Part shown: piece by piece, positions 45,835 through 57,458 of the stretch
Position numbering within the stretch: the first letter of the stretch is position 1
Layout: each line of letters starts with the position of its first letter
Source: Prauserella marina
GTDB taxonomy: Bacteria; Actinomycetota; Actinomycetes; Mycobacteriales; Pseudonocardiaceae
Length of the DNA stretch: 64,000 nt
Assembly: GCF_002240355.1 (NCBI RefSeq)
Contig: NZ_CP016353.1
Location: 4,565,001 to 4,629,000, forward strand
Reading direction: 5' to 3'
Made by a program: the position numbers and the translations under genes
Notes under the pieces: generated by a model
What the model was told of the DNA's origin: nothing
The model's input: the letters and a program-made list of their open reading frames with translations, nothing else
Database searches by the model: none

Positions 45835-46617
45835 ATGGAGTTCAAGCGGGTGATCGGCACGCGGCGCACGATCCGGTTCTTCGAACCGAATCGTGCCGTC
45901 GAGCCGGAGAAGATCCAGATCATGCTCGAAGCGGCCAACCGGGCTTCCCGTGCGGTCAACGCCGATTTCGTCAAGGCGATCGTGTGCTACCGCGACGAAC
46001 TCACCGACGAGGTGCGGGAGCAACTGAAAACGCCCACGACGACGGTGCAGCTCGATCTCGCCCCTGTCGCGATCTTCTGGTACGGGGATCTTGCATTCGC
46101 CGACAACGCCCAGTCCAGGCTGAAGGAACTGGTCGATCTCGGCGCGTTGCCGGTGACTCACGGATGGTCACACAGCTACGTGGACGACGTCGCCGTCGCC
46201 CAGTCCGTCGAACCGATGTCGAAGGACGCCATGGCCAGCACCTGGGCGGTGTCGGTCGAGTCGGGGCTCGCCATCGCGCAGGCGATGCTGGCTGGCGTCG
46301 ACGAGGGACTCGGCGTCGGCCTGCACTCGTTCGAAGCCGAGACGGCCAAGGCCGTGCTCAAGGTTCCGGACAACTGGATTCCCATGTGGATGTTGCTGGT
46401 CGGCTATCCGGCCGAAAGCCACGAGGCGGGAGGGCAGCGGCCACGGCGCCCGCTCGGCGACAACTTCCACCGCGGTCAGTACGGCTCGCCGTGGGACGAG
46501 ATTCCCGAGGTCACCGAGCGGCTCAAGAAGGAAGGCATGATCCAGGCGCCCATGGATCCCACGCTCCGGTTCGCCGAGATCAGGCGGCTGGCCGAGCGCT
46601 TCGGGCTGCCCCTGTGA
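45835..46617 (+). CDS. nitroreductase-family oxidoreductase
   Basis: A 260-residue flavoenzyme. Start at ATG 45835 behind AAAGGA, 11 bases after the thiolase stop. Nitroreductase features: the N-terminal FMN helix VIGTRRTIRFFEPNRAVEPE, IQIMLEAANRASRA, the middle ASTWAVSVESGLAIAQAMLA, GLGVGLHSFEAE and the phosphate-binding WMLLVGYPAESHEAGGQRPR. Such enzymes use NAD(P)H and FMN on nitro groups, quinones or enoates. In this operon it might reduce a CoA-bound or free intermediate; that is inference. Confidence 0.88.
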   Translation: MEFKRVIGTRRTIRFFEPNRAVEPEKIQIMLEAANRASRAVNADFVKAIVCYRDELTDEVREQLKTPTTTVQLDLAPVAIFWYGDLAFADNAQSRLKELVDLGALPVTHGWSHSYVDDVAVAQSVEPMSKDAMASTWAVSVESGLAIAQAMLAGVDEGLGVGLHSFEAETAKAVLKVPDNWIPMWMLLVGYPAESHEAGGQRPRRPLGDNFHRGQYGSPWDEIPEVTERLKKEGMIQAPMDPTLRFAEIRRLAERFGLPL

Positions 46618-46979
46618 ACACGCTGAGCACCGGAGCCTTCTCCGGCGACCGGTCGGTGCGGCACTGGCTGTCCGAATTGGAGCCATACCGCGAAGGCAGG
46701 GCAGCGACCAGCGCTCGGCTCGCCGTGCTCGGTGCGTTCTGCGCGCACGCGGGCAAATCCCCCGACGAGCTCGTCGCCTTCTGCTTCCTCAGGAAAAAGA
46801 CGACGGGGCAACGGTTTCTCAGCGGCGCCAGGCGGCGAGCCGTCAACGGCATGCTGGAGAAGTTCGTCGCCGAGCAGGGCTGGATCGGCAAGGAAGCGGT
46901 CAGCAACACCAACGTCGTCAGAAGCTTCCTGATCCACAATGGAATCCTGATCCAAGGTGCCGTCTGGCGCGGGCCGTGA
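46614..46979 (+). CDS. small SAM-like (integrase core-binding-like) protein
   Basis: A 121-residue hypothetical protein beginning at GTG 46614, overlapping the nitroreductase stop (GTGA), hence translationally coupled to it. The segment HWLSELEPYREGRAATSARL, then AVLGAFCAHAGKSPDELVAF and MLEKFVAEQGWIG look like the helical N-terminal core-binding domain of tyrosine recombinases, but no catalytic domain follows and no attachment site is seen. It ends NGILIQGAVWRGP. Function unknown; its fixed position in an enzyme operon suggests an accessory role rather than mobility. Confidence 0.65.
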   Translation: MNTLSTGAFSGDRSVRHWLSELEPYREGRAATSARLAVLGAFCAHAGKSPDELVAFCFLRKKTTGQRFLSGARRRAVNGMLEKFVAEQGWIGKEAVSNTNVVRSFLIHNGILIQGAVWRGP

Positions 46980-46985
46980 TGTCCG

Positions 46986-47753
46986 TCAACTCCGCCGCCA
47001 CCCGGTGTTGAGCCTGCCACCGGCGACCAGTTCCACCGCGATCAGCACGGCAAGCGACTCCGCAGCGAGCAGGCCGACGAGAACCAGCAACTGGGTGACC
47101 CCGGCCTGCACTGGGCTCGCGCCGCCGAGCAGCACGCCGACGTAGGCGCCGGGCAGGGTCACCAGCCCGACTGTTCTTGTCTGGTCGAGCGGCGGGATCA
47201 GCGCGTGCCCCGCCGATGGCTTGCAGATCTCCAGCGCGGCGGCGCGGTCGCCGAGACCGAGCGCCAGCGCCGCCTCGTACTCACCGTGACGCGCCCGCAG
47301 TTCGTCGACGGCGCGGCGAGCCGACTGCGACGTCGCGGTCATGGCGCCACCGATGATGATCCCGGCGACCGGGACGACGGCTATCGGGCTCGGTGGGACG
47401 ACTCCCGAGGCGAGCACGACACCAAGCACCGGAGCGACCCCGCCGCCGATGGCCATCGCCACCGGAACCACCTCGCGTGGCACGCCGATCCGGCGAGCGG
47501 AGGTGGCGACGGCGACGCTGAACATCAGCAGCACGAAACCCGCGGTCAGCCAGCCTGACCGCAGGATCCCCGCGATCACGAACGACACAGCGGCCAACTG
47601 GACCGCGGCCCGCACCCCGGCCAGCAGGAAAGCGCGCCACGAACCGAGACCGCCGAACCGCACGACGAGCACCGCGATCGCCAGCAGCACCACCACAACC
47701 ACCACGAGGGCGGGGCCGACGACGATGCCACCGCCATGGGAACCATCGGACAC
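46986..47753 (-). CDS. FetB/YbbM-family ABC transporter permease (UPF0014)
   Basis: Integral membrane protein of 255 residues with about six to seven helices. The family signature is seen in SWRAFLLAGVRAAVQLAAVS, VPVAGIIIGGAMTATSQSARRAVDEL and LDQTRTVGLVTLPGAYVGVLLGGASP. E. coli FetB forms an iron-related exporter with the ATPase FetA; no ATPase partner is adjacent here. It is convergent with the upstream operon end. Confidence 0.83.
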   Translation of the reverse strand: MSDGSHGGGIVVGPALVVVVVVLLAIAVLVVRFGGLGSWRAFLLAGVRAAVQLAAVSFVIAGILRSGWLTAGFVLLMFSVAVATSARRIGVPREVVPVAMAIGGGVAPVLGVVLASGVVPPSPIAVVPVAGIIIGGAMTATSQSARRAVDELRARHGEYEAALALGLGDRAAALEICKPSAGHALIPPLDQTRTVGLVTLPGAYVGVLLGGASPVQAGVTQLLVLVGLLAAESLAVLIAVELVAGGRLNTGWRRS

Positions 47754-47792
47754 GCCGTTGATCCTGTCCTACCGCGCGTTAGCCTCGCAGGC

Positions 47793-48473
47793 GTGACCAC
47801 TGAAGAGCCCGATTTCCCTCAGGTCCGTTTCCGCCGCCCACCAGGGGCGTCGCAGTTGCTGCTCATCCGGCACGGCGCGTCGGCGTCGGCCAAGGAGAGC
47901 GAGCCGTTCCCGCTGGTCGGCGGGCAAGGTGATCCGGAACTGGCGGAAGAGGGCCGCGCGCAAGCCGAACTGCTCGCGCGGCGGCTGACCGAGGAGAACG
48001 ACGCAGAGCCGCTGTCGGCCATCTACGTCACCCCGCTGCGCCGCACCGCGCAGACGGCGGCGCCGCTCACGCGAGCGCTCGGCCTCACCCCCGCTGTCGA
48101 ACCCGATCTGCGCGAAGTGCACCTCGGCGAGTGGGAAGGCGGGTTGTTCCGCAAGCACGTCGCGGAAAACCACCCCGTCACCCAGCGGCTGGCGACCGAG
48201 AAACGGTGGGATGTCATCCCTGGTGCCGAACCGGACGAGCGGTTCGCGGCACGGGTCAGGGCCGCGATCGAACGCATCGCCGCGGCACACGTGGATCAGC
48301 GCGTCGCGGTGTTCACCCACGGCGGGGTCATCGGGCAGGCCATCGCACTGGCCTCGGGGGCGCCCTCGCTCACCTTCGTCGGCGCGGACAACAGTTCGAT
48401 CTCCGAACTCGTGCTCGTCGGCGATCGCTGGCTGGTGCGCCGGTTCAACGACGCCGCCCACCTCGGGCCGTGA
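47793..48473 (+). CDS. histidine phosphatase family protein
   Basis: Phosphoglycerate-mutase-like phosphatase of 226 residues. Start at GTG 47793 (VTTEEPDFPQVRFRR). Catalytic core: RHG in QLLLIRHGASAS, the acid-base Glu region LREVHLGEWEGG and the second His in VAVFTHGGVIGQAIAL. The middle YVTPLRRTAQTAAPL is a family motif. Substrate unknown; neighbours give no clear hint. Confidence 0.88.
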   Translation: MTTEEPDFPQVRFRRPPGASQLLLIRHGASASAKESEPFPLVGGQGDPELAEEGRAQAELLARRLTEENDAEPLSAIYVTPLRRTAQTAAPLTRALGLTPAVEPDLREVHLGEWEGGLFRKHVAENHPVTQRLATEKRWDVIPGAEPDERFAARVRAAIERIAAAHVDQRVAVFTHGGVIGQAIALASGAPSLTFVGADNSSISELVLVGDRWLVRRFNDAAHLGP

Positions 48474-48529
48474 ACGGCCGAGGCCGTGTCTGAGAATCCC
48501 ATTGTCGGCGAAGGATCATCAGACCCGGC

Positions 48530-48943
48530 CTAGTCGATCAGGCCGGCCTCGGCGAGTGTGGTGAGGATCCGTTGCCCCGCGGGCGGGCACCGGTTCGCGT
48601 CACCGCTGGTGAACCAGCCCAGCTCGGCGATCTCTCTTCCCGCGACGAGGCTGCCGCTGTAGTCGGCGGTGTAGGCGGTCATGTGCACTCTGCGCCCGTC
48701 GGCGAACCCGTCGGCGGGCGCGTCGAGCACGCCGAAGAGGCTGAAACTCAGCGGATCGAGCTCGACCTGGAGTTCTTCCCTGATCTCCCTGCACAGTGCC
48801 GCGACGTCGCTCTCGCCGTGTTCGCGTTTGCCGCCTGGCAGGTAGAACCTGCTCTTGCCGTCCGTCCGCACCGAAAGCAGCCTGCGATCTCGCACCAGTA
48901 CCCACGCCAGGCTGTCGATATCGCGCGTCGTCACGGCCGCCAC
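48530..48943 (-). CDS. NUDIX hydrolase
   Basis: The 137-residue product has the Nudix box as GGKREHGESDVAALCREI plus REEL, which fits GX5EX7REUXEEXGU with E-rich metal site. It hydrolyses nucleoside diphosphates linked to another group; the substrate is unknown but mutagenic dNTP sanitation is common in this subgroup (MutT-like). It is transcribed convergently with the phosphatase and divergently from the AraC gene. Confidence 0.88.
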   Translation of the reverse strand: MAAVTTRDIDSLAWVLVRDRRLLSVRTDGKSRFYLPGGKREHGESDVAALCREIREELQVELDPLSFSLFGVLDAPADGFADGRRVHMTAYTADYSGSLVAGREIAELGWFTSGDANRCPPAGQRILTTLAEAGLID

Positions 48944-48977
48944 GGTAATCGTCGGTGGGCGGAGGCATCATGGCGGT

Positions 48978-49709
48978 ATGTACGCCGAGGTCGCGCCACC
49001 ACCCGCGCTCGCGGGCGCCGTGCGCTGCCTGTGGCTGGCGAAACCGGAGGAGCCGAAGCCGATCGTCCCCGACGGCTGCCTCGACCTGATGGTCGCCGGT
49101 GAGCGGGTTTTCGTGGCGGGACCCGACACCACCACCTGGCACACGAGCCAGGCCGAAGGACCGGTGGTGCACGGCATTCGGTTCCGTACGGGCCACGCGC
49201 CACGGGTGCTGGGTGTCGCCGCGGACGAACTCACGAATCAGCGGGTGTCGCTGGCCGAGCTGTGGGGCGCCCCCGGAGCGCGCACGGCCGAACGGCTCGT
49301 CTCCCGCCCCGGCCTGCTCTCCGAGGTCGTCGCCGAACGCCTCGCCTCCGCGCGCTTCCCGGCTTCGGACCCCGCCCTCGACCTGATGATCCGGCGGCTC
49401 GATCACGGCGTGACGAGGGTGGCCACGGCGATGGCCGGTCTCGCGGGCAGCGAACGTCAGCTCCGGAGACGGTTCACCTCGGCCGTCGGATACGGTCCCG
49501 CGACCTATGTCCGCATTGCCCGGTTGCAGCGGGCGATCACCCTGGCCGGGGTCCACGTCGAACGCGGACTGTCGGCACTCGCCGTCGAAGCGGGCTACGC
49601 GGACCAGGCGCATCTCACACGTGACTGCCGCGAACTGACGGGAGCGACGCCGAGGGATTTCTTCCGTTCCCGGCGCCCCGCGCTCGTGGGGGCGAACTCC
49701 GGACAGTGA
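48978..49709 (+). CDS. AraC-family transcriptional regulator
   Basis: A 243-residue regulator. Start at ATG 48978 behind GGAGG. The N-terminal part (YAEVAPPPALAGAVRCLWLA, IVPDGCLDLMVAGERVFVAG) is the sensory domain common in AraC proteins annotated DUF6597; the C-terminal helix-turn-helix pair is visible in GLAGSERQLRRRFTSAVGYG and GLSALAVEAGYADQAHLTRD. Effector and targets are unknown; the divergent NUDIX gene is a candidate. Confidence 0.88.
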   Translation: MYAEVAPPPALAGAVRCLWLAKPEEPKPIVPDGCLDLMVAGERVFVAGPDTTTWHTSQAEGPVVHGIRFRTGHAPRVLGVAADELTNQRVSLAELWGAPGARTAERLVSRPGLLSEVVAERLASARFPASDPALDLMIRRLDHGVTRVATAMAGLAGSERQLRRRFTSAVGYGPATYVRIARLQRAITLAGVHVERGLSALAVEAGYADQAHLTRDCRELTGATPRDFFRSRRPALVGANSGQ

Positions 49710-49900
49710 TCAAGACCGGCCCGCAGTGGAAAACGTCGGAGAGACGCGGGGTGGACACCGGCACTCCAACGCAGGCACACTATCGAGGGTTGCCTACGGC
49801 ATGTGTTGGATGATGTGCGTTCAGTGGCGATCTTGGTGAATTTCGGCACTATTCGGGCGACGAAACGCACGAACCCGCACATCCGGGTTAGTCTGAGCAC

Positions 49901-50485
49901 ATGACTGTCGCGCTTGAGAACGTCCTCGCCAGAGCCGGACTCAAGGTGAGTCCCGCGGAATTCCTCGCCTTGGTCGAAGCGGCGGCGCGCAGGCTGTCCC
50001 CGCCCAATCCGGACCCCTCACACTACTTCGCCGCCGAGCAGCGCGCGGCATTGACCGACGTCGGGCTCGACCTGTCCCCGTTCAGGGAAGGCGAGCACGA
50101 CTACCGGGCACGCAGCGTGGTCGAGCACGCGGTACTGGCCGATTCGTCGCTCACGGTGATCGAAGCCGCCGCCCGTCTCGGCGTCGACGACAGCCGCATC
50201 CGGCACCGGTTGAAGGAACACCGGCTCACCGGATGGAAAGACCAGGGCGGCTGGCGCCTTCCGGCGTGGCAGTTCACCTCGACCAGCGTCCTTCCCGGGC
50301 TGGAGGTCGTCCTCCGCGCCGTACCCGAGGACCAGCCGGTGCTCGTCGTCGCCGCCTTCATGGGCACGCCGCAGCCCGACCTGGTGATCAACGGCAAGCA
50401 GGCGACTCCCCGGCAATGGCTACTGGCCGGCGGCGATCCCGAGCAGGTCGCCGAACTCGCCGTCACTCTCGGCACCCCGGTCTGA
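49901..50485 (+). CDS. HTH antitoxin candidate with Xre/MbcA-like toxin-binding tail
   Basis: A 194-residue DNA-binding protein. Residues 1-35 form an unassigned helical region. A MerR/excisionase-like helix-turn-helix lies at about 75-115 (LTVIEAAARLGVDDSRIRHR, GWRLPAWQF). The C-terminal NGKQATPRQWLLAGGDPEQV, AELAV matches the toxin-binding region of Xre/MbcA/ParS antitoxins. It precedes a RES-domain gene by 40 bases, the standard antitoxin-toxin order. It is longer than classical Xre antitoxins and carries a different DNA-binding fold. Confidence 0.7.
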   Translation: MTVALENVLARAGLKVSPAEFLALVEAAARRLSPPNPDPSHYFAAEQRAALTDVGLDLSPFREGEHDYRARSVVEHAVLADSSLTVIEAAARLGVDDSRIRHRLKEHRLTGWKDQGGWRLPAWQFTSTSVLPGLEVVLRAVPEDQPVLVVAAFMGTPQPDLVINGKQATPRQWLLAGGDPEQVAELAVTLGTPV

Positions 50486-50525
50486 ACGCGCGCACGGAGA
50501 GCACGAGGAACGGTAAAGCACCTTC

Positions 50526-51179
50526 ATGGCAAGGCTGCCTTCGCCACCGGCGCGGTCGATTCTGCTCAACGAGTTGCGTCCCACGGAGGACATCGTCGCC
50601 GTACATCCCGCGACACGGCTCGTTCGCATCTTCACCGCGCACGGCAATCACCCACAGCGGTGGGATTCCTTCCGCTACACCGGCCCGCTGCCACACGGCC
50701 GGTTCGACCCACAGCAGGCCAAGTTCGGCGCGCCCGTCACCGACCCGAGGCAGGGAGTGCTGTACTTCGGCCTCTCGGTTCGCACGAGCGTCGCCGAGGT
50801 CTACCAGACGACCTCCACTGTGGACCGCAGGACACGCGGTCCACATCTCGTCGTCGTCCGTCCTTCCCGGACGCTGCGCCTGCTCGACCTGTGCGGGCTG
50901 TGGCCGACGAGAGTCGGTGCCTCGCAAGAGATCTCCAGCGGTCCCAAGAAGATCACGCAAGCGTGGGCGAGAGCGATTCGCGGCGCGTTCGGTGATCTCG
51001 ACGGCGTCTGGTACCGCTCTTCGATGGATTCGGGCGCACCGGCCATCTGCCTGTGGGACCCACCGGGAGGCGGCGCGCTGCCCTCGTCGCCCGACGTCCT
51101 GCTCTCCCTCGACCACCCCGGCCTCGACATCCCGTTGAGCAGAGTGTGCGAGGAACTGAACTACCTGATGCTGAACTGA
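50526..51179 (+). CDS. RES-domain toxin (NAD+ phosphorylase-like)
   Basis: The 217-residue protein carries a RES domain: the Arg-bearing start ATRLVRIFTAHGNHPQRWDS, GRFDPQ, and the motif GVLYFGLSVRTSVAEVYQ with the conserved Tyr and Glu. In Mycobacterium MbcT and related ParT and RES toxins, these residues degrade NAD+ in complex with Xre-type antitoxin. Lack of a signal peptide fits an intracellular toxin. Start ATG 50526. Confidence 0.75.
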   Translation: MARLPSPPARSILLNELRPTEDIVAVHPATRLVRIFTAHGNHPQRWDSFRYTGPLPHGRFDPQQAKFGAPVTDPRQGVLYFGLSVRTSVAEVYQTTSTVDRRTRGPHLVVVRPSRTLRLLDLCGLWPTRVGASQEISSGPKKITQAWARAIRGAFGDLDGVWYRSSMDSGAPAICLWDPPGGGALPSSPDVLLSLDHPGLDIPLSRVCEELNYLMLN

Positions 51180-51189
51180 CCGCGCCGGT

Positions 51190-53127
51190 TCACGGCCGGT
51201 TCACCGGAAGGTGGCGGCGCCACCAGTCGAGGACGGCCTCGAACCGCTGCACCCGGTGCCGTGGCTTTCCCGACCGGGACAGCTCATGTCCCTCACCGGG
51301 AAACAGCAGCAGCTCGGTCTCCGTTCCGTTCTTCTTGAGCGCGACGAACATGCGCTGCGCCTGTTCGAGCGGGCAGCGCCAGTCCTGTTCGGAATGCACG
51401 ACGGCGAACGGGATCGTGATCCGGTGCGCGTAGGTCAGCGGACTGCGGTCGCGTTGCCCCGCCGGATCGGTACCGACGTAGTCGACGCCGAAGTACCAGC
51501 CGATGTCGGAGCTGCCCTCGAACGAATCGAACGCGTTGACGGCCCGCTCGCTCCAGGCCGCCGTGAACCGGTGCCCGTGGTGGGCGGCGAGCCAGCTGGT
51601 CATGAAGCCGCCGTAGGAACCGCCCATGACACCGGCCCTCGTACCATCCACATCGGACCGTTCGACGGCAGCGTCGAGCAAGGCGAGCAGATCGTCGGCG
51701 TCGACGGTGCCGAAACCGCCGATGATCGCCCTTCCGTGGGCCTGCCCGTATCCCGCCGAACCGCGCGGATTGCCGAGCACGACGGCGTAACCGGCCGCCG
51801 CGTAGACCTGGGCTTCGTCGAAGAGGCTCCACTCGTAGGCCGCGAACGGCCCACCGTGCACCACCAGTAGTACGGGATGCGGGCCCTCACCCTCGGGGAG
51901 CACCAGCCAGCCGTGCACGGGGTAGCCGTCGGGCGCCGTCGCGGTCAGTTCCTCGGCGGGCAGTACGCCCTTGCCCCTGATCGCGGCACCGAAATCGGTG
52001 AGCCTCGTGGTGGTGTCACCGGCCAGCAGCAGGATTTCACCGGCGTCGGCGGGACCGGCCTGCGCGAGCGCGACCCGCTCCCCGTCGACGGCGAACCCTC
52101 GCACCGCGGCCTTTTCGCCACTCAGCAGGGTGAGAGTGTCCAGCTTCGCGCCGGTGGCGGTACGCGGAACGGCCCGCAATTGCGCCGCTCCCCTGGTGCG
52201 GACCACCACGAGCACGTCGTCGCCGCGCACCGCGGGCGGGCCCGCCGCCTCGGCGCAGTCGACGGTTTCGGTGTCGGTGAGCCTGCGCGGCGAGGACGTG
52301 CCCGGTTCGGCTGTCCACAATCCACTGTTGCGCGCGACCTCGTGCAGCCCTTCGAACTCGCTGCCGTAGTAGAAGATCGCCCCGTCTGCCGCGATGACGG
52401 GACGGACCGCCGTTCCGCGCGTGCGCACCACCAGTTCCGGTGCGCCGCCCGTGGCGGGAACCGAGTAGAGGTCGGTGTTGAGCGTCTCGACGGCGTCCCA
52501 GTCCCTCGGCGCCACCACGACGACCCGTGTGCCGTCGGGTGTCCACACCGGATGCGAGACGTCGGCAGCCGCGTCGGTCAACGGCTCGGGTTCCCGCCCT
52601 TCGGTGACGGTGTCGATGACGAACAACCGGCTTGGCCGGTCGCGCAGAAAGCCGGTGTTGTCGATGCGGTAGTCGTACCTGGTGATCCGCCTCGGCGCTT
52701 CCGCGTCGGCCTCGGGAGCTTCCTCGCCCTCGGCGAGCGCGACGCCGTAGCGGCCCGGCTCAGGCACCCTTGCCGTGAACGCGAGGTGCCGGGAATCCGG
52801 TGCCCACACCGGTTCGTCAGCGCCGAGCGGCAGCCAGGTCACCTGCCTGGCATCGCCGCCTCCGGCCGGGATGACGTGGATCTGAGGGCGAGCGGCATGA
52901 CCGCTCACCCTCAGGAACGCGACCCACCTTCCGTCGGGAGAGATCGCGGGCGAGCTGTCCCGCTCGCCGTGCGTCCACGCGGTGTCCCCGTTCCCGCCGA
53001 TCGCGCGCAACGTGCTCAGCGTGGCGTTGCCGTCGAGATCGGGCAGAGACACCGCTGTCAGCAGCAGGTCTCCGCGCAGAGCGGGCCGTCCGGGCGTGAC
53101 GAGGCTTTCGATGTCAGCAGGTCGCAC
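51190..53127 (-). CDS. S9-family peptidase (prolyl-oligopeptidase-like)
   Basis: A 645-residue alpha/beta hydrolase with an N-terminal beta-propeller (about 1-380, with repeated VSHPVWTPDGTRVVVV type segments) and a C-terminal catalytic domain. The catalytic triad is visible: Ser in GVMGGSYGGFMTSW, Asp near EQDWRCPLEQAQ and His in GEGHELSRSG. No signal peptide is evident, so it is probably cytosolic and acts on short peptides. Start GTG 53127. It follows terC by 38 bases on the same strand. Confidence 0.9.
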   Translation of the reverse strand: MRPADIESLVTPGRPALRGDLLLTAVSLPDLDGNATLSTLRAIGGNGDTAWTHGERDSSPAISPDGRWVAFLRVSGHAARPQIHVIPAGGGDARQVTWLPLGADEPVWAPDSRHLAFTARVPEPGRYGVALAEGEEAPEADAEAPRRITRYDYRIDNTGFLRDRPSRLFVIDTVTEGREPEPLTDAAADVSHPVWTPDGTRVVVVAPRDWDAVETLNTDLYSVPATGGAPELVVRTRGTAVRPVIAADGAIFYYGSEFEGLHEVARNSGLWTAEPGTSSPRRLTDTETVDCAEAAGPPAVRGDDVLVVVRTRGAAQLRAVPRTATGAKLDTLTLLSGEKAAVRGFAVDGERVALAQAGPADAGEILLLAGDTTTRLTDFGAAIRGKGVLPAEELTATAPDGYPVHGWLVLPEGEGPHPVLLVVHGGPFAAYEWSLFDEAQVYAAAGYAVVLGNPRGSAGYGQAHGRAIIGGFGTVDADDLLALLDAAVERSDVDGTRAGVMGGSYGGFMTSWLAAHHGHRFTAAWSERAVNAFDSFEGSSDIGWYFGVDYVGTDPAGQRDRSPLTYAHRITIPFAVVHSEQDWRCPLEQAQRMFVALKKNGTETELLLFPGEGHELSRSGKPRHRVQRFEAVLDWWRRHLPVNRP

Positions 53128-53165
53128 GCCCCGGACGGTACCCGATCTTTAGCGCGTCTAACGAC

Positions 53166-54245
53166 CTAGTTTTCCGTACGAAAACCAGCCGTCTCGTCCT
53201 TGGTGCTGCCGGCTTGTACCTCACCCTCGGCTTCCCTTGCTTCCTGCGCTTCGCGCTCCTCCGGCGTGGGGTTGCGCAGGTTGAGGCCGGTGTGGCCGAC
53301 GGAGTCCGGGTCGCGCTTCGCCTTGCGCAGGCTCAGCACCGTGGTCACGACCAGCACCGTCACGATGACCCCGAGGGACATCCAGTTGTTGATCTCCAGC
53401 CAGGACGGCGTGACATGGTACTCGTGCAGCGCGTGCAACACGAGCTTGAGGCCGATGAAGCCGAGGATGATCGCCAGCCCGTAGGACAGGTACACCAGCT
53501 TGTTGACCAGTCCGCCGAGCAGGAAGTAGAGCTGGCGCAGCCCCATCAGCGCGAACGCGTTGGCGGCGAAAACGAGGAAAGCGTCCTGGGTGATGCCGAA
53601 GATCGCGGGAATGGAGTCGACGGCGAAGAGCAGGTCGGCGCTGCCGATGGCCACGATCACCACGAACATCGGCGTGATGTAGCGCTTGCCGTTCTGCTTG
53701 ACCACCGAGTGGTGGCCGACGTAGTCGTCGGTGACGGGGAAGGTCTTGCGAACCCACCTCGTGACCGCGTTCTCCGGATTCTCGTCCTCGTCCTTGCCCC
53801 GCACCATGTTCACGGCCGTCCACACGAGCACGGCACCGAACACGAAGAAAATCCAGACGAACTGCGCGATGAGCGCGGCACCCACCGCGATGAACGCGCC
53901 ACGCATCACCAATGCGATCAGGATGCCGATGAGCAGCACCCTGTGCTGGTGAATCGAGGGAACCTTGAAGGACGACATGATCACCATGAAGATGAACAGG
54001 TTGTCGACGGAAAGGGAGTACTCGGTGATGTAACCAGTGAAGAACTCGACACCGGGATCGTGCCCACCGAACACCCATACGCCGATGCCGAACAGCACCG
54101 CGCAGCTCACATAGAAGGTCACCCAGCGAGCCGCCTCGCCCGTCGTCACCTCATGCGGCTTGCGGTCGACGATGATCAGATCGATCGCGATGAGAACGAG
54201 CAACCCACCGATGGTGGCAGCCCACACCCAAAAGGGCACGTTCAT
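53166..54245 (-). CDS. TerC/Alx-family membrane protein
   Basis: TerC-family protein of 359 residues with about nine membrane helices; relatives export manganese or support protein metalation. The first helices carry acidic metal-site motifs (IAIDLIIVDRKPHE, YITEYSLSVDNLFIFMVIMS), repeated later (IGSADLLFAVDSIPAIFGIT). It ends in a charged cytosolic tail. Start ATG 54245. Its mRNA leader is a yybP-ykoY-type manganese riboswitch, which supports a role in manganese handling. Confidence 0.9.
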   Translation of the reverse strand: MNVPFWVWAATIGGLLVLIAIDLIIVDRKPHEVTTGEAARWVTFYVSCAVLFGIGVWVFGGHDPGVEFFTGYITEYSLSVDNLFIFMVIMSSFKVPSIHQHRVLLIGILIALVMRGAFIAVGAALIAQFVWIFFVFGAVLVWTAVNMVRGKDEDENPENAVTRWVRKTFPVTDDYVGHHSVVKQNGKRYITPMFVVIVAIGSADLLFAVDSIPAIFGITQDAFLVFAANAFALMGLRQLYFLLGGLVNKLVYLSYGLAIILGFIGLKLVLHALHEYHVTPSWLEINNWMSLGVIVTVLVVTTVLSLRKAKRDPDSVGHTGLNLRNPTPEEREAQEAREAEGEVQAGSTKDETAGFRTEN

Positions 54246-54253
54246 AGATCAAG

Positions 54254-54395
54254 AACCTCCGGTTAGCGGATAGCGGCCACTACCCGGAGGTCTCTTCCAC
54301 CGGACTCGCCCGGCCAACGGCGCCGGGTGCCACAGAGGACAACCGTGTTGACGACGCCGCCGCGAAGGAATACTCCCCTCCACAACCCCTCCATC
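54254..54395 (-). promoter_or_regulatory. yybP-ykoY manganese riboswitch upstream of terC
   Basis: On the minus strand the leader shows the family's hallmarks: GGGGAGTA (54371-54378), CGTCAACACGG (54343-54353), a GAGTCCGGTGGAAGAGACC segment, and a hairpin pairing ACCTCCGGGT (54282-54291) with ACCGGAGGTT (54254-54263). The terC Shine-Dalgarno GGAGG lies in that last arm, sequestered by CCTCC, so the switch probably works at translation: Mn2+ binding would free the site. The aptamer call rests on these motifs; a covariance search was not possible. Confidence 0.8.
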
Positions 54396-54530
54396 TTCCC
54401 GGGTTCTCTCGTGGAAAGTCCAGATGTGCCGCGCGGGTCACGAAGTTCGCACGCGTAACATGCATCACAGCCAAACCTGAAAGCCCAAGGGTGGGTGCCC
54501 ACACATCGTTCTCAGGAAACGCCCAATACT

Positions 54531-57454
<2,924 letters not shown>

Positions 57455-57458
<4 letters not shown>

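Noticed and set aside
46614-46979. Possible integrase or mobile element
   Set aside because: Only a SAM-like domain is present; no catalytic Arg-His-Tyr domain, no attachment repeats and no tRNA nearby.
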